From assembly GCA_963969395.1 (NCBI GenBank), contig OZ017797.1:1984001-2048000 (forward strand): a DNA stretch of 64,000 bases. Reading direction: 5' to 3'. A program made the position numbers and the translations under genes. Under the pieces are notes generated by a model. That model was not told the origin of the DNA. It was given only the letters and a program-made list of their open reading frames with translations, and searched no databases. Positions 1-13,615 of this stretch are shown in pieces. The DNA comes from Pseudoscleropodium purum. Lineage: Eukaryota > Streptophyta > Bryopsida > Hypnales > Brachytheciaceae. Numbering within the stretch: position 1 is the first letter of the stretch; the number at the start of each line of letters is the position of its first letter.

Positions 1-363
1 TTTTGAAGAAATTTTTTTTGTTGTCCAGGCTATCTACTAAATCCTGAAAATTACATTTCATACAATAACTTTTTAGCCATGCAATCAAAATTTATAAAAA
101 GATGTTGGGCCTTAAAGCTACTCCTCGGAAAAATGTTGTGTAGAATGTTCAAAGACAAAAATACAAGCGCCATCCATAATGAGCTACCCAAAATCGCCAT
201 ATTGCCAAAAATTGGAGTTCAGGGCTTTAGGGCTTAACATGGGGAGGAAATTTGAAAGACAAGATATTTATAAAAGAGGGGTAGAACGAGGTAAAATAAT
301 CCTTGTGGGATATGTAAACTAGGATTAGTAGCAACTCAACTGTTCATAGTCAAGTCAAAAGCA
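1..363. other. AT-rich intergenic DNA
   Basis: No gene or repeat is recognisable here. The sequence is AT-rich with homopolymer runs and short spurious ORFs only. Confidence 0.5.
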
Positions 364-760
364 AGGATTGTGTTCAAAATAGAATTTTAGACTTCATTTA
401 TGCATAGTATAATAACTTTTTTCAAAAAATTTGAACTAAATTGATGTGGAAAATCAATCTAATTTTCATTTCTAAAAATCCGTTTGAGATATAGAGTCTC
501 CAATCAAAATTTATGGACAAAGTTCTTGGAGGGATTGGAAGGGACATATTCTTTGACATTTTCAAACATCCTCTGTGAATTTTGTCCATAACTTTTTTTT
601 GGAGGCTCAAAATTACAAATAGACTTCTAGATATCAAACTTAGCTTTATTTTCTAACTTTTTATAGTTCAAAATTTTAAAAAACCCAACAAAAAAACCCA
701 ACTATTCTACTATTGGTATGCCAAAATGAGGTCTAAAATTCTACTTTGAACATAATTCCT
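364..760. mobile_element. Fold-back MITE-like element, copy 1
   Basis: The two halves are imperfect inverted copies. The left end (from 364, aggattgtgttcaaaatag) pairs with the right end at 760, and the inner parts (gtccataactttt near 588; atttatggacaaag near 508) also pair. Arms are nearly 200 bp. Copies 2 (2599-2950) and 3 (13616-13979) share the same plan and core motifs. No ORF of note. This looks like a non-autonomous inverted-repeat transposon; superfamily unknown. Confidence 0.7.
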
Positions 761-764
761 ACGT

Positions 765-1055
765 TTTGACATTACAAAAAATTGTAGGCCTTGGGAGGGC
801 CACAAGTTTGGGATTGCCCGCAACTACCTTCATGCAAATAGAGAGGAATTCTGCAATTTTTTATTTTTTAATGAACACTACTGATGTGGCACTACTTGTG
901 CCACGTCAGCACCACATCAAGTTTTAATATTTTCTTAATATTTTTTTCCAAATAAAATTATTTTTTTATTTTCCTATAACTGTACTATGGGATGCCAAAA
1001 ACAAATTTTGTAATGTCCCTACATAGGGCTCAGATTTTTCCTATGCAATAAATTG
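765..1055. repeat. Dispersed repeat R1, copy 1
   Basis: A segment of about 290 bp recurs in direct orientation at 23990-24290. Shared blocks include a tgatgtggcactacttgtgcc motif that is locally palindromic, a gccaaaaacag/aaatt block, and catagggctcagatttttcc near the end. It is non-coding and probably a decayed transposon. Confidence 0.7.
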
Positions 1056-2598
1056 TCAAGCCCTCATCTTCATAATACCCCATACCCTTTGAGGATTCAT
1101 GACTAAAAATGAATTTCATTATAAAAATGACCCATCCACCTTACATTCTCACAGGACATCAAAGAAAGAATTTGTTTGCTTTGTCATTAAAAAAAAATAT
1201 CTTGATTATATATAGTCAAATGATAGATTGGCAAATGATTCAAATGAATTTTCATGGATTTTCAGCAAATAATTTGTACATTTAGTTATAGATTTGATTG
1301 TTTGATCCAAGAATTAGAAAAAAATTGACATTTGTCTTTTTTAATTAATTCAAGGTGAAGTTGCTTTGCACCTATGATATGTTGTAATTAGTTGTTGGCA
1401 TTTAAAGTGGGGCTTACTAGTTTTGTGTTTCTAAAAGTCTCTTTGGTCATTTTTGTCCTTAAGTTTTCAAGGCAAAATGCCATATGACAAAGCTTTGACA
1501 TGGTACCTTCTCATAATAATTTATCAACCATTTTATAGTAGTCTTCACCCCATGTACCTTGTGAGCCCCTCACTTATAGTAGTGTTTCCAATACTAGAAG
1601 CTTTGTGAATAGAAATTCCAATACCAATATCAAATATGGAAAATTAATAGAACATTAAAAATTATTTATTGATTAAAATAAAGTAAACTTTAAATATCTT
1701 TGAATTTTATGTGCAAAAAAATTTAGTGAAAACAACACAAAAATAAATACTTTGATAATTGTATGTTAGAAAAAATAGTTAAAATTTCAAACCAAAAAAA
1801 TGGGAAATTTCTTCAACATGAAGGGAATTGTGGTCAAATAAAATACATTTCAAACAAATGTGTGATCTTTGTGTTGATATGAACAAAACACACTTTCAAA
1901 TTGAAGCTATTACTAAGAAAAAAATTAAAACTTTGTCAACTTGTATATAATTGTAGTAGATGACCTTAAACTAGAGCTCTAATTCTTCAACTTTGAATTT
2001 ATTTAAGGGGCTAAATAATGTTCTAGGGCCTTCTAAAATGACTAAATTAGAAATTCAATCTAGAATTTTATAAATAGATATTATTTTAGAAACTATAAAA
2101 AATAATACAAAATATAAATATTTATTATGTACTTCAATATGAATACTTGTTCTTTAAGTGGTTTAACACAAAATTATGGCCAAACCATCCTTTCTAAAAC
2201 CAAAGCTAAAAAATAAGAAAAGTATTTTTTACAATTATCCATTTTTTTTGACAAATATATCAAGTACTTAAAATGCATCATATTATTGTAGACAACTAGT
2301 AAGTTTGTCTATAAATAATTCAAAAAAGTAATTTCACTTTCTTAGAAAATTAATGGTTACATCTATAAAAAAAAATGAAATTTAAAAAACACAATGTTTA
2401 AATGTGATTAAATTTCATATGCACAATCAAGTAGCAATATGTGTGTATGGTGATATGAAGGGCTAGTTTCTTTGATGTGTTGTAGAAAGGTGATATAGAA
2501 AGGTCCTATAGTAAACTTCATTGTTCTTCATCAATCCTTTAAAGATATGGGATATTTGAAGCAAGGTGGCAGTTTGATTGCTAAAAAAATAATAATAA
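1056..2598. other. AT-rich intergenic DNA
   Basis: Very AT-rich. I see no gene, RNA or recognisable repeat; ORFs are short and uninformative. Confidence 0.5.
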
Positions 2599-2950
2599 TT
2601 GTGTTTACAATGAATTGTGGACCTCATTTAAGCATTGTCAATAAAGACTTTTTTCAAATTATGGCCAAATAAAAAACTGTATGAACCAAGCTAATTTTTT
2701 GGTACAGAAATCTATTTATATTTTGAAGTCTTAAATAGAAAGTTATGGACAAGAGACTAGACTATGTATGACAATATTTTTTCCTACCCACTTCTTAGCT
2801 TTGTCCATAACTTCTTATTGAAGATCTCAAATCACAAACGAATTTTTGGAAATGAAAACTAACTTTGTCAACCACACTTTATTAGTTGATCAAGATTTGA
2901 AAAAAGTTATTTTATTATGCTTAAATGAGGTTTAAAGTGCAATTGTGAAA
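2599..2950. mobile_element. Fold-back MITE-like element, copy 2
   Basis: The outer ends pair (cctcatttaagca near 2622 on the + strand, and tgcttaaatgagg near 2918). The inner motif agttatggacaa near 2743 pairs with ttgtccataact near 2803. Same family as 364-760 and 13616-13979. Non-coding. Confidence 0.65.
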
Positions 2951-3911
2951 AAAATTAATGCATTTGACTTGCCTTTGAATGGTTAAGCTCTTTCATGTCC
3001 TAATTTACATATCCCATGTCAATTGTTGTACCTCCTACCTTCTTTACTTCGAAGCTAATTGCACCCAAAACTAACACCTTCCTAATTCCAACATTTACAA
3101 ATTCTTGCCTAAAATGCATTCCTATTATTTAAGAGAGTCTAATATTGGTTTTAGAAACACCTATTTTCAAGACTTTATTTATACAATGTCCTAAATAACA
3201 TTCTAAGAGAATCTAAAATCCCCTTTTAAGTGCCAACAAAAACCCACCAAAAAAAATTCAATGTAATAATTTAACCATGTTGAATAGCTTATTTTGTTAG
3301 TTTTAGGTGTACTTATATTGTAAACCATTTGACTCCTCTCCTCAAACCAATCACCTAGTGCCTTATAAAGGTATTTTGAGATACAGAAGGACAAAGTAAT
3401 TTTCCAATTTTATATTAATTAAATTAAAAGTGATGACAATTTAGTAAATAAAAAATTAGATGTTTAACCCACTTTTTTTTTATGCTTTTAATAATTATTT
3501 TACCAATGGATGTCAAACATTATAGTTGCTTATAGTAATTGTAAAAAACGGTTGTTTTGTAAAGATTCAAGAATTACTTTGGGAGATTGAAAAGTTATTT
3601 GGACAAATCACTTTAAAATGTCATATTCATCATCTCAAATATAGTCTTCGAGGGCACTTATGAATTATATCAATGTTTTTTTAAATTCACATTAACTCTA
3701 AAAAGAGCCACATTTCATTTTCATACCAAAGACATGTGAACTCTTCATCTAAACCAAGGTCGGATGACTTGGTGCCATCCCTTTGATTGTTGCACATACT
3801 TAAATTTATTAAATATATAGAGTGTTTTTTTAAGCAATTGAATAGGAAATGAAAGAATTTTCTACTCAATGGATTTTCGTCAACTCATTTTTGTGAGAAA
3901 GAAAAGATGCA
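2951..3911. other. AT-rich intergenic DNA
   Basis: No supported gene or repeat; AT-rich spacer between the fold-back element and the TTAA element A. Confidence 0.5.
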
Positions 3912-3915
3912 TTAA

Positions 3916-4839
3916 CCCCTAAAGGACCAAGGTGCATTTTTTGGCAACATAACTTTTTTGGGCAGGTGCATGTGAGCAGAGATTTCCATATTTTTAGCCC
4001 AAATTTTAATAGAATGTGCGGATGAGGAATACCTTTCATGTACACTAAATTTCAAGACATTTGAAAATATGAGTCAAAAGTTATGGCCTAATATGTAGTT
4101 TATTTTTCAACTCAGGCAATCCGGGCAGATCTGAAAAGATCACTTTTTTCAAAAATAAAAAATTGAAATTTATTTTTTAGATTTATATATACATAGAAAG
4201 ATTTGAATAATTCCATTTTAATCAATGAGTCAAAAGTTATGAGGTGTTTTAGCTTGTGGGCAATCGTGGGTTCTCAACTCCAAAATAAACTTTGAAGTTC
4301 TTTATTGAACTCAATTTTCAATACTTTTGTAAAAAAATAAAAATATTAGGTGAAGATTTTTTATTATAACATTAAAACCATTGGAATTGGCATTTTTCAA
4401 TTCCATAACTAAATTATTAACAATTTAGTATTTTGATTCATTTTCTAATTCTTTTTTATTTTCTATTTTTTTCTTATATGTTGTATGATTCCGAATGATG
4501 TGAAAATTTTCAAGCATGTAGCTAAATTGCCTTAAACAATGAATCTAAAGAGTTGCAACCATTTTGAACATTTTTTCATACAAATGTGACCTTGTGAAGT
4601 GCAGCTGCCCATTTTTTCGCAGAGTACAAAAAAGGCTTTTTGTCAATTCAAATGTTAATATTTTGCAATCTATAAGGTGGAATTTTCTGAAATATTTTTT
4701 AAATCTTATAAAATGATCATACTAAAAGATCCTATGGTTAAATGTATTCAAAAATGTTAATTTTTTTTTTTGATACTTGTCTTATAAATGGCAGCTTTAA
4801 AGCGTTTTTGGTAAAAACATAGTCAAGGAACTTTAGGGG
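3916..4839 (+). mobile_element. TTAA-flanked piggyBac-like non-autonomous element, copy A
   Basis: Flanked by TTAA (3912-3915) on the left and TTGA (4840-4843, one mismatch to TTAA) on the right. Termini read cccctaaaggaccaaggtgc and, inverted on the right, cccctaaagttccttgac. The body is about 924 bp and has no transposase ORF. Its reverse-orientation relative D at 12251-13172 is nearly the same length. TTAA duplications with CCC-starting ends are the hallmark of the piggyBac superfamily; the assignment is by ends only. Confidence 0.72.
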
Positions 4840-4843
4840 TTGA

Positions 4844-5733
4844 AGATGGTCAAAGTCAAAGTGTATGGAGCTCTTTGTATGCATTGTTGTCTATAGGTAG
4901 AAACTTTTCTCTTCCATTTAGACACTAATAGGACTCTATTAAATTCCTACATGGTTGCGATTGTAATCCAAATCTTCCACTAAATTTATCAAATAATGAA
5001 TGAACCTTTCCCCATATGGTATATAGAAACTTCAATGTGGTATTCATTGGATTCTTCAAATGGTGATTTTTCAACCCCAATTCCACATTGAGTTGTCATA
5101 ATGCAAACCTTTGTATGTACAACTTTCAACTACATTAGGACGCTCTAGTGGAATTACTACTTGGTAAAATTGGGCACATCAGTGAATCCAATGATTCTCC
5201 CACTAGTTCTCTCAGATATGTTTTTTTCTCAGTAGCGATGCAACAAGAACAAACTAGGTTGTGAACCAAGGAAGAACCCAACCAAACATATATTATTACT
5301 TGAAATCTAACAAGCAATGTCATGTTTACCTCTTTTTCCAAGTCATATATACAATTTTTTTTATAGATGTGCTAAGCACAATTGTCACAATGTAAGCATA
5401 GAATCATAAGCGTATGAGCATAGGAGTAAGATATGCACCTATGTTATAGATATTTATATTATAAAAATCTTTTATGATTATAGAATAACTTTTTTATAAA
5501 CACGTGTATTATTTATGAGTGTTTATACTATAAGCACCTTGAATGGTTGTACAGTATCTACTTGTACATGTGTTTAAGGCTCACAGGCTCACATGCTAGC
5601 ATCATTGATGTGCTAAAGTAGGCAAACTCCAAATCATCCCTAGCCTAATTGAAATCCAATTTATCTCAAATACTTTGATGGTTTTGATCGATTGACTACT
5701 TGTTGCATGGAGGTTGGACTGCTATCATTTTTT
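4844..5733. other. Intergenic DNA
   Basis: Nothing recognisable. It lies between TTAA elements A and B and holds only short ORFs. Confidence 0.5.
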
Positions 5734-5737
5734 TTAA

Positions 5738-6653
5738 CCCCTAAATTCCCATTGTGCCCTCAGGGAACAAATCAGATTTTGGGCAAGTTCCTGTGATTTC
5801 AATTTTTGGTGACTTGTTTTGAAACTTTCCCATAAGATAGGAAAAACTAATTATCTATGTGGGAATAAAAATTTTATTTCATTTGGTGCCCGGGAGCAAA
5901 AGTTATACCACAAAAAGCTTGAAACTGAACTCAACGAGCAACACCAAAAAAATTGCAAAAAAAATTAATTAATTAAAAAAAAAATTCCATTCAGAAATTG
6001 TGAAGCTTTGATTCGTTCTATTTGGACTAGTAATGAGAAAGTTAAAGACAATTTTGTTTTTCGAGCAATTTCAGCATCTTCTTGAAAAAATAACTTGTAG
6101 GGTTCATTTCTAAATGCAATTTTCACAATTTCTCACAATTTCTTTTTTGAGAATGTTGTGTTCAATTGCTAAAACAATCTCACCATTGGGATTATTGTCT
6201 TTCAATCCCATCTTGGAGTTAATGACAATTTAGTTTTTTTTCCAATCTTGGACCTACTTCTATTTAGCATTTTTTAAAGAATGAAAATCAAGTGTTTTCT
6301 TTTTGAATTTTTTTTTCTAGACTTGCAACTCAATTCTTCAACATAAAAAAATTTAAATTCAAAGACTGTAGTGCAAAAAAAATTCACAATTGGCAGTCAA
6401 AGTCATCTGAAATTACAGGCCAGTGTTCAAAAAAACTTTCTTTTTCAACTTTGAATGCTAATATCTTCCAATCTATACGGTCAAAATTCATGAAATTTTT
6501 ACCATATGAACTAAGACAAGTAAAGTACAAGATCTTACGTTTAGATTGTTAAAAAAATGATTTTTTTTTAATTTTTTATTCTCGGATGAACACAGCAAAA
6601 ATGACAATTTTGAGTGTTTTTTGACAAAAAAAATGGCCTTGGGAATTTAGGGG
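5738..6653 (+). mobile_element. TTAA-flanked piggyBac-like element, copy B (second subfamily)
   Basis: Exact TTAA on both sides (5734-5737 and 6654-6657). The ends are perfect inverted repeats over about 12 bp (cccctaaattccc on the left, gggaatttagggg on the right). Body 916 bp, non-coding. Copies C (9564-10243) and E (25837-26761, inverted) are relatives, and 29285-29551 is a 3' fragment. Confidence 0.78.
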
Positions 6654-6657
6654 TTAA

Positions 6658-9559
6658 AGTCTGATTACTTTCCACGTTGAAATTCCATGTACTTGGAGTA
6701 GTTTGCAATCCATTTGCCCACTTTCACTCCAACTGGGCTGGCCACTGCTTTTTTTCATTTTCTTTTCTTTAGAGGAGTCCCCCATGGAGTTGCAGGTGCC
6801 CAATGGAGGGGAGTTTTTGGAGATGGGTCTAGTGGGACTCCACGAACTCCACTTATGCCCCCATTGGTTCCCCAGCCCACTTGAAGCCTTCAACTCCTCC
6901 AAAGTTGCCCACTGCCGCCCATGTCCAAATGACACGGTCAACCCACCAAACTAGAAGGTGGGTACCCCACCCCAATAAACATACTGCCACTTTTGCCTTC
7001 TGTGCCTATTTACTAAGACTTATTATTAGACTATGGTACTGGTCAAGTTTTCATTGATTTTCTTATTGGCAAGCAAAAAGGGGTTCCAATGTACGAAAGA
7101 ACATGACATTTGAATACCTTAAGCAAAAATTAGGAAAGATTCAGTACTTCAGTTGATTCTGAAAACAGTTTTTTTTACATAGGTATATAATTGATTTTGG
7201 AGATGTACACAATGTGAAGATGGTAGTTGAGGGTCAGTTGCACATTTGGGGTGCGCATCTTATTTATGCTTTACAAAGAGATCGCACTAAGGAGAAATTC
7301 ATTTGGTAAGTTAAGCTTATGTCAAGTTACTTGCAGCTTATTTAAGTTAAATTACTGCAGGGACTTGGCTGTACTTGCTGCATACAGTACTGCCCAGCTT
7401 GCCTTGTGATTTGATGAAGACGACCAACGCCATCTGAATGCAGGGATAAAAAAAACAGATAATTAACCCTACAAGTCCTTGTACAAAAAATTAGTCAAAC
7501 TTTGCAGAAAAGAGAGAAGGAATTCTGGAATTTTACATGGAAGCGTGCATTACATATTTACAAGAGGGAAATCAAAATTGGTGGCCAGCAAAAGTTTAGA
7601 CCACTAGTAGAAACAGGGCAACAAAGACTTGAAAAACATGCCCCCGAAAGACCCACAATTAGTCAAGTTGATTATGTGGGTCTTCTCATGGGTCTATGCA
7701 ACCCTTGTTTCTATTGGTAGGGAGAGGCTCATGAAAAGCAACCAAAGGAGGCAACTTCTCAACTTTTGGAAAACTACCTTTCTTTTTACATTGAACTTGA
7801 ACTTTGGGTTTGCTTTTTGTTTGATATTGAGGGCAAAGCTACTCTAAAAAATGTAGATTTTTCTTGTTCACATGGAAGTGAAAGCATGATGGAACTTGGT
7901 GAAGGCAATTTCGACTCTATAATACTCAAAAACTAATTTTTGATTCTATAAAAGTCAACCCTAAGAATTTGTGAGAGTTTTATCTCCACCCTTAAGAGAG
8001 AATGAGTATAATTGGGTTCTTTGTCTTTCAAGGTTGGACTTAACTTCCTTAGGCATGTATTGGAACTTTGTCCATTGTACCTTTCAATTGATGGACAAAT
8101 AATTGATTAGTAATTGCTCTAAGTAGTTCAAATTGCAAAAGAAATAGGTTCAAAATGCAACAATTAGCAATATAAGTCATTTAGGCCTAACTAAGCCCAA
8201 AACTCTAATATGTCAATACAAAGTTACCGAAATCAAAGGTTAAATATTGTGAATTATTGATCATGGTCTTATGATCTTTAAATGGTAAAAACATTGAAAT
8301 TGAATATTCCTAGTGTAAATTATGGTTGGATGAAGTTTTACCTTAGAATTGTCCTTTTAAACCTCATCCAATAATTTCTATTGAATTTTTGACCAAAATT
8401 CACTTTTCATTTTGGATATTATTTTTAAGTGAATTCTAAAATTTATAGTTTTAATTTTGTTTTAAAGGAGGGATAATTATTACTTTCATCCAAATTAAAA
8501 AATTTCTAAGTTCAGAACTCATCTTGCTCTATTTTTTTTTATTTAACTCAATTTTTAAAGTATAGGCTAGTTATAGAATCCTACAAATATTTTCTAAATC
8601 ATTCTAATTCAACTTGTTCCTTAATTGTCTTCAAAAGATTCTCATTGACCATCTAATTTCAAACCTCTACTTGGGACTTTACTTTCAACTTGTTATTTTT
8701 AGATACTTTATATTTCTAAAGTGTAAAGCTTAAATTTTCATTTAAAAAAATATTAAAACACTTAAAATTTGGACTTTCCTATTAAAATCTAAAGACAAAT
8801 GAAGTTTGATCATTAACTGGTGTCCTAAAACTTCGTTCAACATTTCCTATTGATCTACAATTCTAAAGTGACTTTTCTTTTTGGTTTTGAACTCTAAATT
8901 TGATCTAAATTCTAAAGTTATACTTTATCTTGACTTTGATGACTTTTACTTCTTTCCATTCAAATCTAATGTTAAACTTCATCCTATCATATCTTTTTCA
9001 ATTTTTGTTCAATTTTAGAATGTGAGATAGTTTTGGAATCCTTTGAGGATTGTCAAAGGATTTAGAGATTTAAAATTTAAACTTAAAATTTCCTTTTTTG
9101 TTTTTGTTTCTATTTCTTTTCTTTTCCTTGGACTAAAAGTAAACCACTCGTCAAAATCTACTTGCTAAACTATGATTTGCCAATCCTAAATTTATCCATC
9201 CTCTCACATTCCACTTGGCTTACACCTAAACTTAATTTGAATAGGATTTGAAATCAAAATTCTACTTTTCACAATTCCCGGCCTTCTTCCCTTTGTTGGC
9301 TTCTAGACCCTCCTACTCCAACCACTTCAATCTTGATATCTCTTCTATTTACTTCAACTCCAACCCTTGTTTCTATCCTTCCTAGACCTCAATCCCAAAT
9401 TCGTCCACTTCAATCCCGAATCTTGCTATTAGAGATTGATTTTGAGGCTTGTTGGATTTTTTTAATATTGAAAGGGTTCTTGATTGTTGACTAGTCTTTC
9501 TAATACTAGGAGGTAGCTCTTACATTGTTGGTTGGCTTTTAATATTGAAGGATGATTCT
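6658..9559. other. Intergenic DNA without a recognised gene
   Basis: Around 6700-6960 the base composition rises in GC and both strands have ORFs of 83-95 codons, but neither resembles a family I know. The 7490-7860 part holds overlapping ORFs of about 70 codons with no motif. The rest (to 9559) is AT-rich and featureless. Confidence 0.4.
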
Positions 9560-9563
9560 TTAA

Positions 9564-10243
9564 CTCCTAAAGGATCATAGTCCTTTTGGGGGACAAATGG
9601 GATTTTGGGTAGGTACCTATGGGCTGAAATTTTTTCCTTATTTTTTGAACCTTTTTTTAAGATAGAAAAGTTGAATAGATTCATGGGAGTGTATTTTTTT
9701 TTCAATCAATGCCCAGAAACAAAAGTTATGCCCAAATTTGCTCAAAACAGGGGAGGGTAGGCAACAATTTTAGCATTGGGATTAGTGCATTCTTGCTAGA
9801 ACAATCTTACATTGGGATTAGTGCATTTTAATTTCATTTTAGAGATATGAATATTTTAGATTTTCTTTATATCTCATACCTACTTCTACTTCGTAATTTT
9901 TTAAAGAATTAAAATTGAGTTTTTTTTAAGCTTTTGAATTTTTTCTAAACTCTCAACTCAATTTTATACCACAAAGATTTAAAGCTCAAAATGGTGTAGT
10001 GAAAAGAATTTAAGTTGAAAATGTTCAAAGTTAAAAAATCTAGTCTTGCTATGTACTGAAAAACTTGTTTTTTCCACGTTAACACAAATATCATGCAATC
10101 AAAAATACTGAATTTTTTTCCACACATTTTCATAATAGCTATGTTAAATCCTATGGTTAGATGTGATTTTTTTTTTCCTTTTGTCATAGAAATGGCGGTT
10201 TTGAGTGTTTTTTGGCAAAAGAAAGGCCTTGGTCCTTTAGGGG
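9564..10243 (+). mobile_element. TTAA-flanked piggyBac-like element, copy C
   Basis: TTAA at 9560-9563 and 10244-10247. The left end is ctcctaaaggatc and the right end ggtcctttagggg. At 680 bp it is shorter than B and E, so it is probably internally deleted. It contains a short local duplication (cattgggattagtgcat, at about 9775 and 9812). Non-coding. Confidence 0.75.
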
Positions 10244-10247
10244 TTAA

Positions 10248-11014
10248 ACTACTAGGTGGTTTATACTAGGCAGATTCTTGAATGTTGATTGGTTAATATT
10301 AGAAAGTGGCTCTAAATTGCTAGGTGTTTTTTTTATACTACGGAGTGATTCTAAAAAGAAGAAAAAGATTACTTGTTTTTTGAAATAGAAACTTGAATAG
10401 AAAGAAATTAAAAGGCTATAACTCCTAAACTACAATTCCATATCTAATGAGAGATTTGAGGTTCAAAGCCACATTATGGACAAGGTACCTCGAGGGGACG
10501 TAGTACATAGTAGAAATAGATATATAGGTACAAACAAATGTAGGGTGCCAAAAAAACCTTGGACCAAGAAATTATAAATTGATTTATTATATTATAGTCT
10601 ATATAAAATGTCATTTGATGTCTTCTAAATACTATAGGATGAAGAATAATGGTGTGCATTAGGAAAAAAATAGACTTAGGCATTAGAGGGGATTTGAGAT
10701 TTTAAAAAGGCCATTTCAGACCTTTTCCCTTGATTGATCTTCTTGTGGTGAAAGAACTGTTGATAGTGAGAATCTTTTTTTCAAAAAAATTAAATTAAGA
10801 ACTAAAATTATTTAAATTTAAAAAAAACTGATTTTTTTTGAGAAATTGCGTGGCAGGGTCTTGGCCATGTAGGGCTACTGCATTGTGGTTGTAGCACTCA
10901 AGTTTGCTTGTTCCTACTACATGATAACATGCAGTCTTCTTGACCCTTCAAATTTCATCTAATGATACCTCTTTGTATGAATTTAGTGGAAAAAAAGTCT
11001 TAATTAGGGTTGCA
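10248..11014. other. Intergenic DNA
   Basis: AT-rich. No gene or repeat supported. Confidence 0.45.
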
Positions 11015-11110
11015 TTGTGAGTTGGCATAGTGGTTAGGATGATAAATTTTTGAATATTAGAGATGTAGTGTTTACACCTATATCCTTTTTTTTTTTTTCG
11101 GATTGCACCC
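11015..11110 (+). mobile_element. Possible tRNA-derived SINE (decayed)
   Basis: An A-box-like stretch (gttggcatagtggttagg, 11020-11038) is followed about 45 bp later by a weak B-box-like stretch (agtgtttacacct). A long T run follows. The spacing matches the better candidate at 14040. The B box is too degenerate to be sure. Confidence 0.3.
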
Positions 11111-12246
11111 CCCGATGTAAGGGACAGGGTCAACATCTCTCTTACAAAAAATAAAGTTTAATACATGCTAAAATTGATTGTTTTATCAATGTTTTCTTTG
11201 TACCATATAAAATTTTTGTTTACAAAATAACAATTCTCCTAAAATTTTGGCATCTATTTTTAAAATCATTTTTGTTGATCTTGTCCTACAATTATGTTGT
11301 CCCATTTGGCACAAAATTGACAATGGTATTTTTTGCAACAATACATGCAAACAAAGTTATGAAAAAGCTTAGAAAAGAAATGGGAGAGTAGGAGGTGGAA
11401 TTAAGTCATATATTGCATATTGTTATAAAGTTGCAAAATGTTCATTCTCCTAATCAAAGATGGACTTTAATATTTTAGTTGTGGTTATATCTATAATTTA
11501 TAATATCTTTGTACAAAATCTTAGTGTGTTGCTTGATTTATTTTAGAAAGAGGATGACATAGGTTTAAACCATCCCTTAAGGACTACACAATGTTGAAGT
11601 TTTTAAAATTGTAAAGATGTAATATAAAATAAAAATTTGAATCATTTAATGATGAATTTAATCAAAAACTATAAGATAATATTAGATATACTATTATATT
11701 AAAAAATATTTGAAAATAAAATTTAGAATCAATAATCAAATTTTCGTAAAAGAAAATTGTAATAGAATATTTGTAATTTTCACACCAATAAATTCTTTGA
11801 ATTGAAAATGTTGTAAGGTTCTAATTTTGATGAATTTTTAAAGAATTTTCTTATTTATTAATATAAGTTGTTTTCTAAGGGTCATTTTTTTTAACCAGAG
11901 AAATTATATTTCACAATAAAACAAAATTGTACCCTTTTAACTATAGAATATTTGTAAATAAACTTTTTGAAACTTCATATCATTCAATTCTTAGAGAATT
12001 AACTTATGAATGCACCCAACTTTAGATGGATGAAATATTTTTTTTTATGGTTCTTAGAACATATTTATGTGCATCTATTGTTCAAACTAGAATGTCCAAT
12101 ATATTAAATCCATAAAGACATGTAGAGAACTACATATACAATATTGTATTTGACTTCTAGATTAGAAATTATCTACTACAAATAAGGCAATATATTTACT
12201 ATTCAATTGATAGTTCAACAATTAGCATCTTTCTTTCGAATGTCGA
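11111..12246. other. AT-rich intergenic DNA
   Basis: Nothing recognisable other than low-complexity AT-rich sequence. Confidence 0.5.
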
Positions 12247-12250
12247 TTTT

Positions 12251-13172
12251 ACCCTAAAGTTCCTTGAATATGTTTTTGCCAAAAACGCTCCAAAATTGCC
12301 ATTTCTTATACTAGTTTAGAAAAAAAAAACATTTTTGGACACATGTAACTATAGGATCTTGTACTACACTAGATTGAAAAGATGTGGTAAGAATTTCAGA
12401 AATTTCCACCATGTAAATTGCAAGATATTAGCATTTGAAGTGACAAAAATCATTTTTTTGTCCCTCTGAAAAACCGGGCAGCTAAACTTCACAAGGTCAC
12501 ATTTGTATGAAAAAATGTTCAAAATGATTGCAACTCCTTGGATTCATTCTTCAAGGCATGTTGGCTACATTCTTGAAAAAATTTAGATCATTTGAAATTA
12601 TACAACATATAGGAAAAAAATAATAAGTAGAAAAATGTAGAGAATGACTTCAAATACTAAATTATTAACAATTTATTTATGGAATTGAAAAATGCCAATC
12701 CCAATGCTTGTAATGTTGTAATAAACAATCTTCACCTAATATTTTTATTTTTTTCCAAAAAAATTGAAAATTGAGTTCAATAAAGAACTTCAAAGTTTAT
12801 TTTGGATTAGAGAATCTCTAATTGCTTGTAAACTAAAACACTTCATAACTTTTGACTTGTTGATAAAAAAAAATGAAATGATTCAAAGCTTTTAATGTAT
12901 ATATAAATCTAGTAAACCAATTTCAAATTTGAATTTTGAAAAAAATGATTTTTTCAGATTTGCCTGGACTACTCGAGTTGAGAAACAAACTACATATTAG
13001 TCCATAACTTTTGACTCATATTTTCAAATGTCCTGAAATTTAGTGCAAATAAAATATATTCCTTGTCTACACCTTCTATCAAAATTTGGGCCAAAAACAT
13101 AGAAATCTCTAGTCACATGCACCTACCCCTAAAAGTTATGTTGCCAAAAAACGTCATTTGGTCCTTTAGGGG
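12251..13172 (-). mobile_element. TTAA-flanked piggyBac-like element, copy D
   Basis: A reverse-orientation relative of copy A. The left end is accctaaagttccttgaa and the right end ggtcctttagggg followed by TTAA (13173-13176); the left TTAA has decayed to TTTT (12247-12250). Body 922 bp against 924 bp for A. Similarity runs the full length (the caaggtcacatttgtatgaaaaaatg block and the catataggaaaaaaa region are easy to see). Non-coding. Confidence 0.75.
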
Positions 13173-13176
13173 TTAA

Positions 13177-13615
13177 CATCTTAAACATGTCATGCACAAA
13201 ATACCTCACTATACATGTAGAATATGTGAGCATTTTATAGCTTCTAAAATGTAGGAGAGTACAATAATAATTTAAATTAGGAGTGCCTTAAGTGTTTTCA
13301 TCCAAATCAATATGAATTCAAACTCCTATTTCTCTTGCATACCTCAATTCATGCACTACTAGAAATGCACGACCAAAACAACAAAAATTCAACTGATTTA
13401 TGTTATTTGAGACAATAGAATGACCATTTTGTAACTTTTTGTAAAAATCAACAAAATGGCAAATTCTTTCTATTGATTTGGATAGTGCAATGACCAAATC
13501 AACAAGTTTTTTTTTAATTTGGAATCTTTTAAAAATCTTTTTGGAATCTTTTTGGAATATTTGAGAATCTAAGTATAATGATTTAAAAAAAAATTAATCA
13601 TGTAAAATTCAGTCT
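13177..13615. other. AT-rich intergenic DNA
   Basis: No supported feature. Confidence 0.5.
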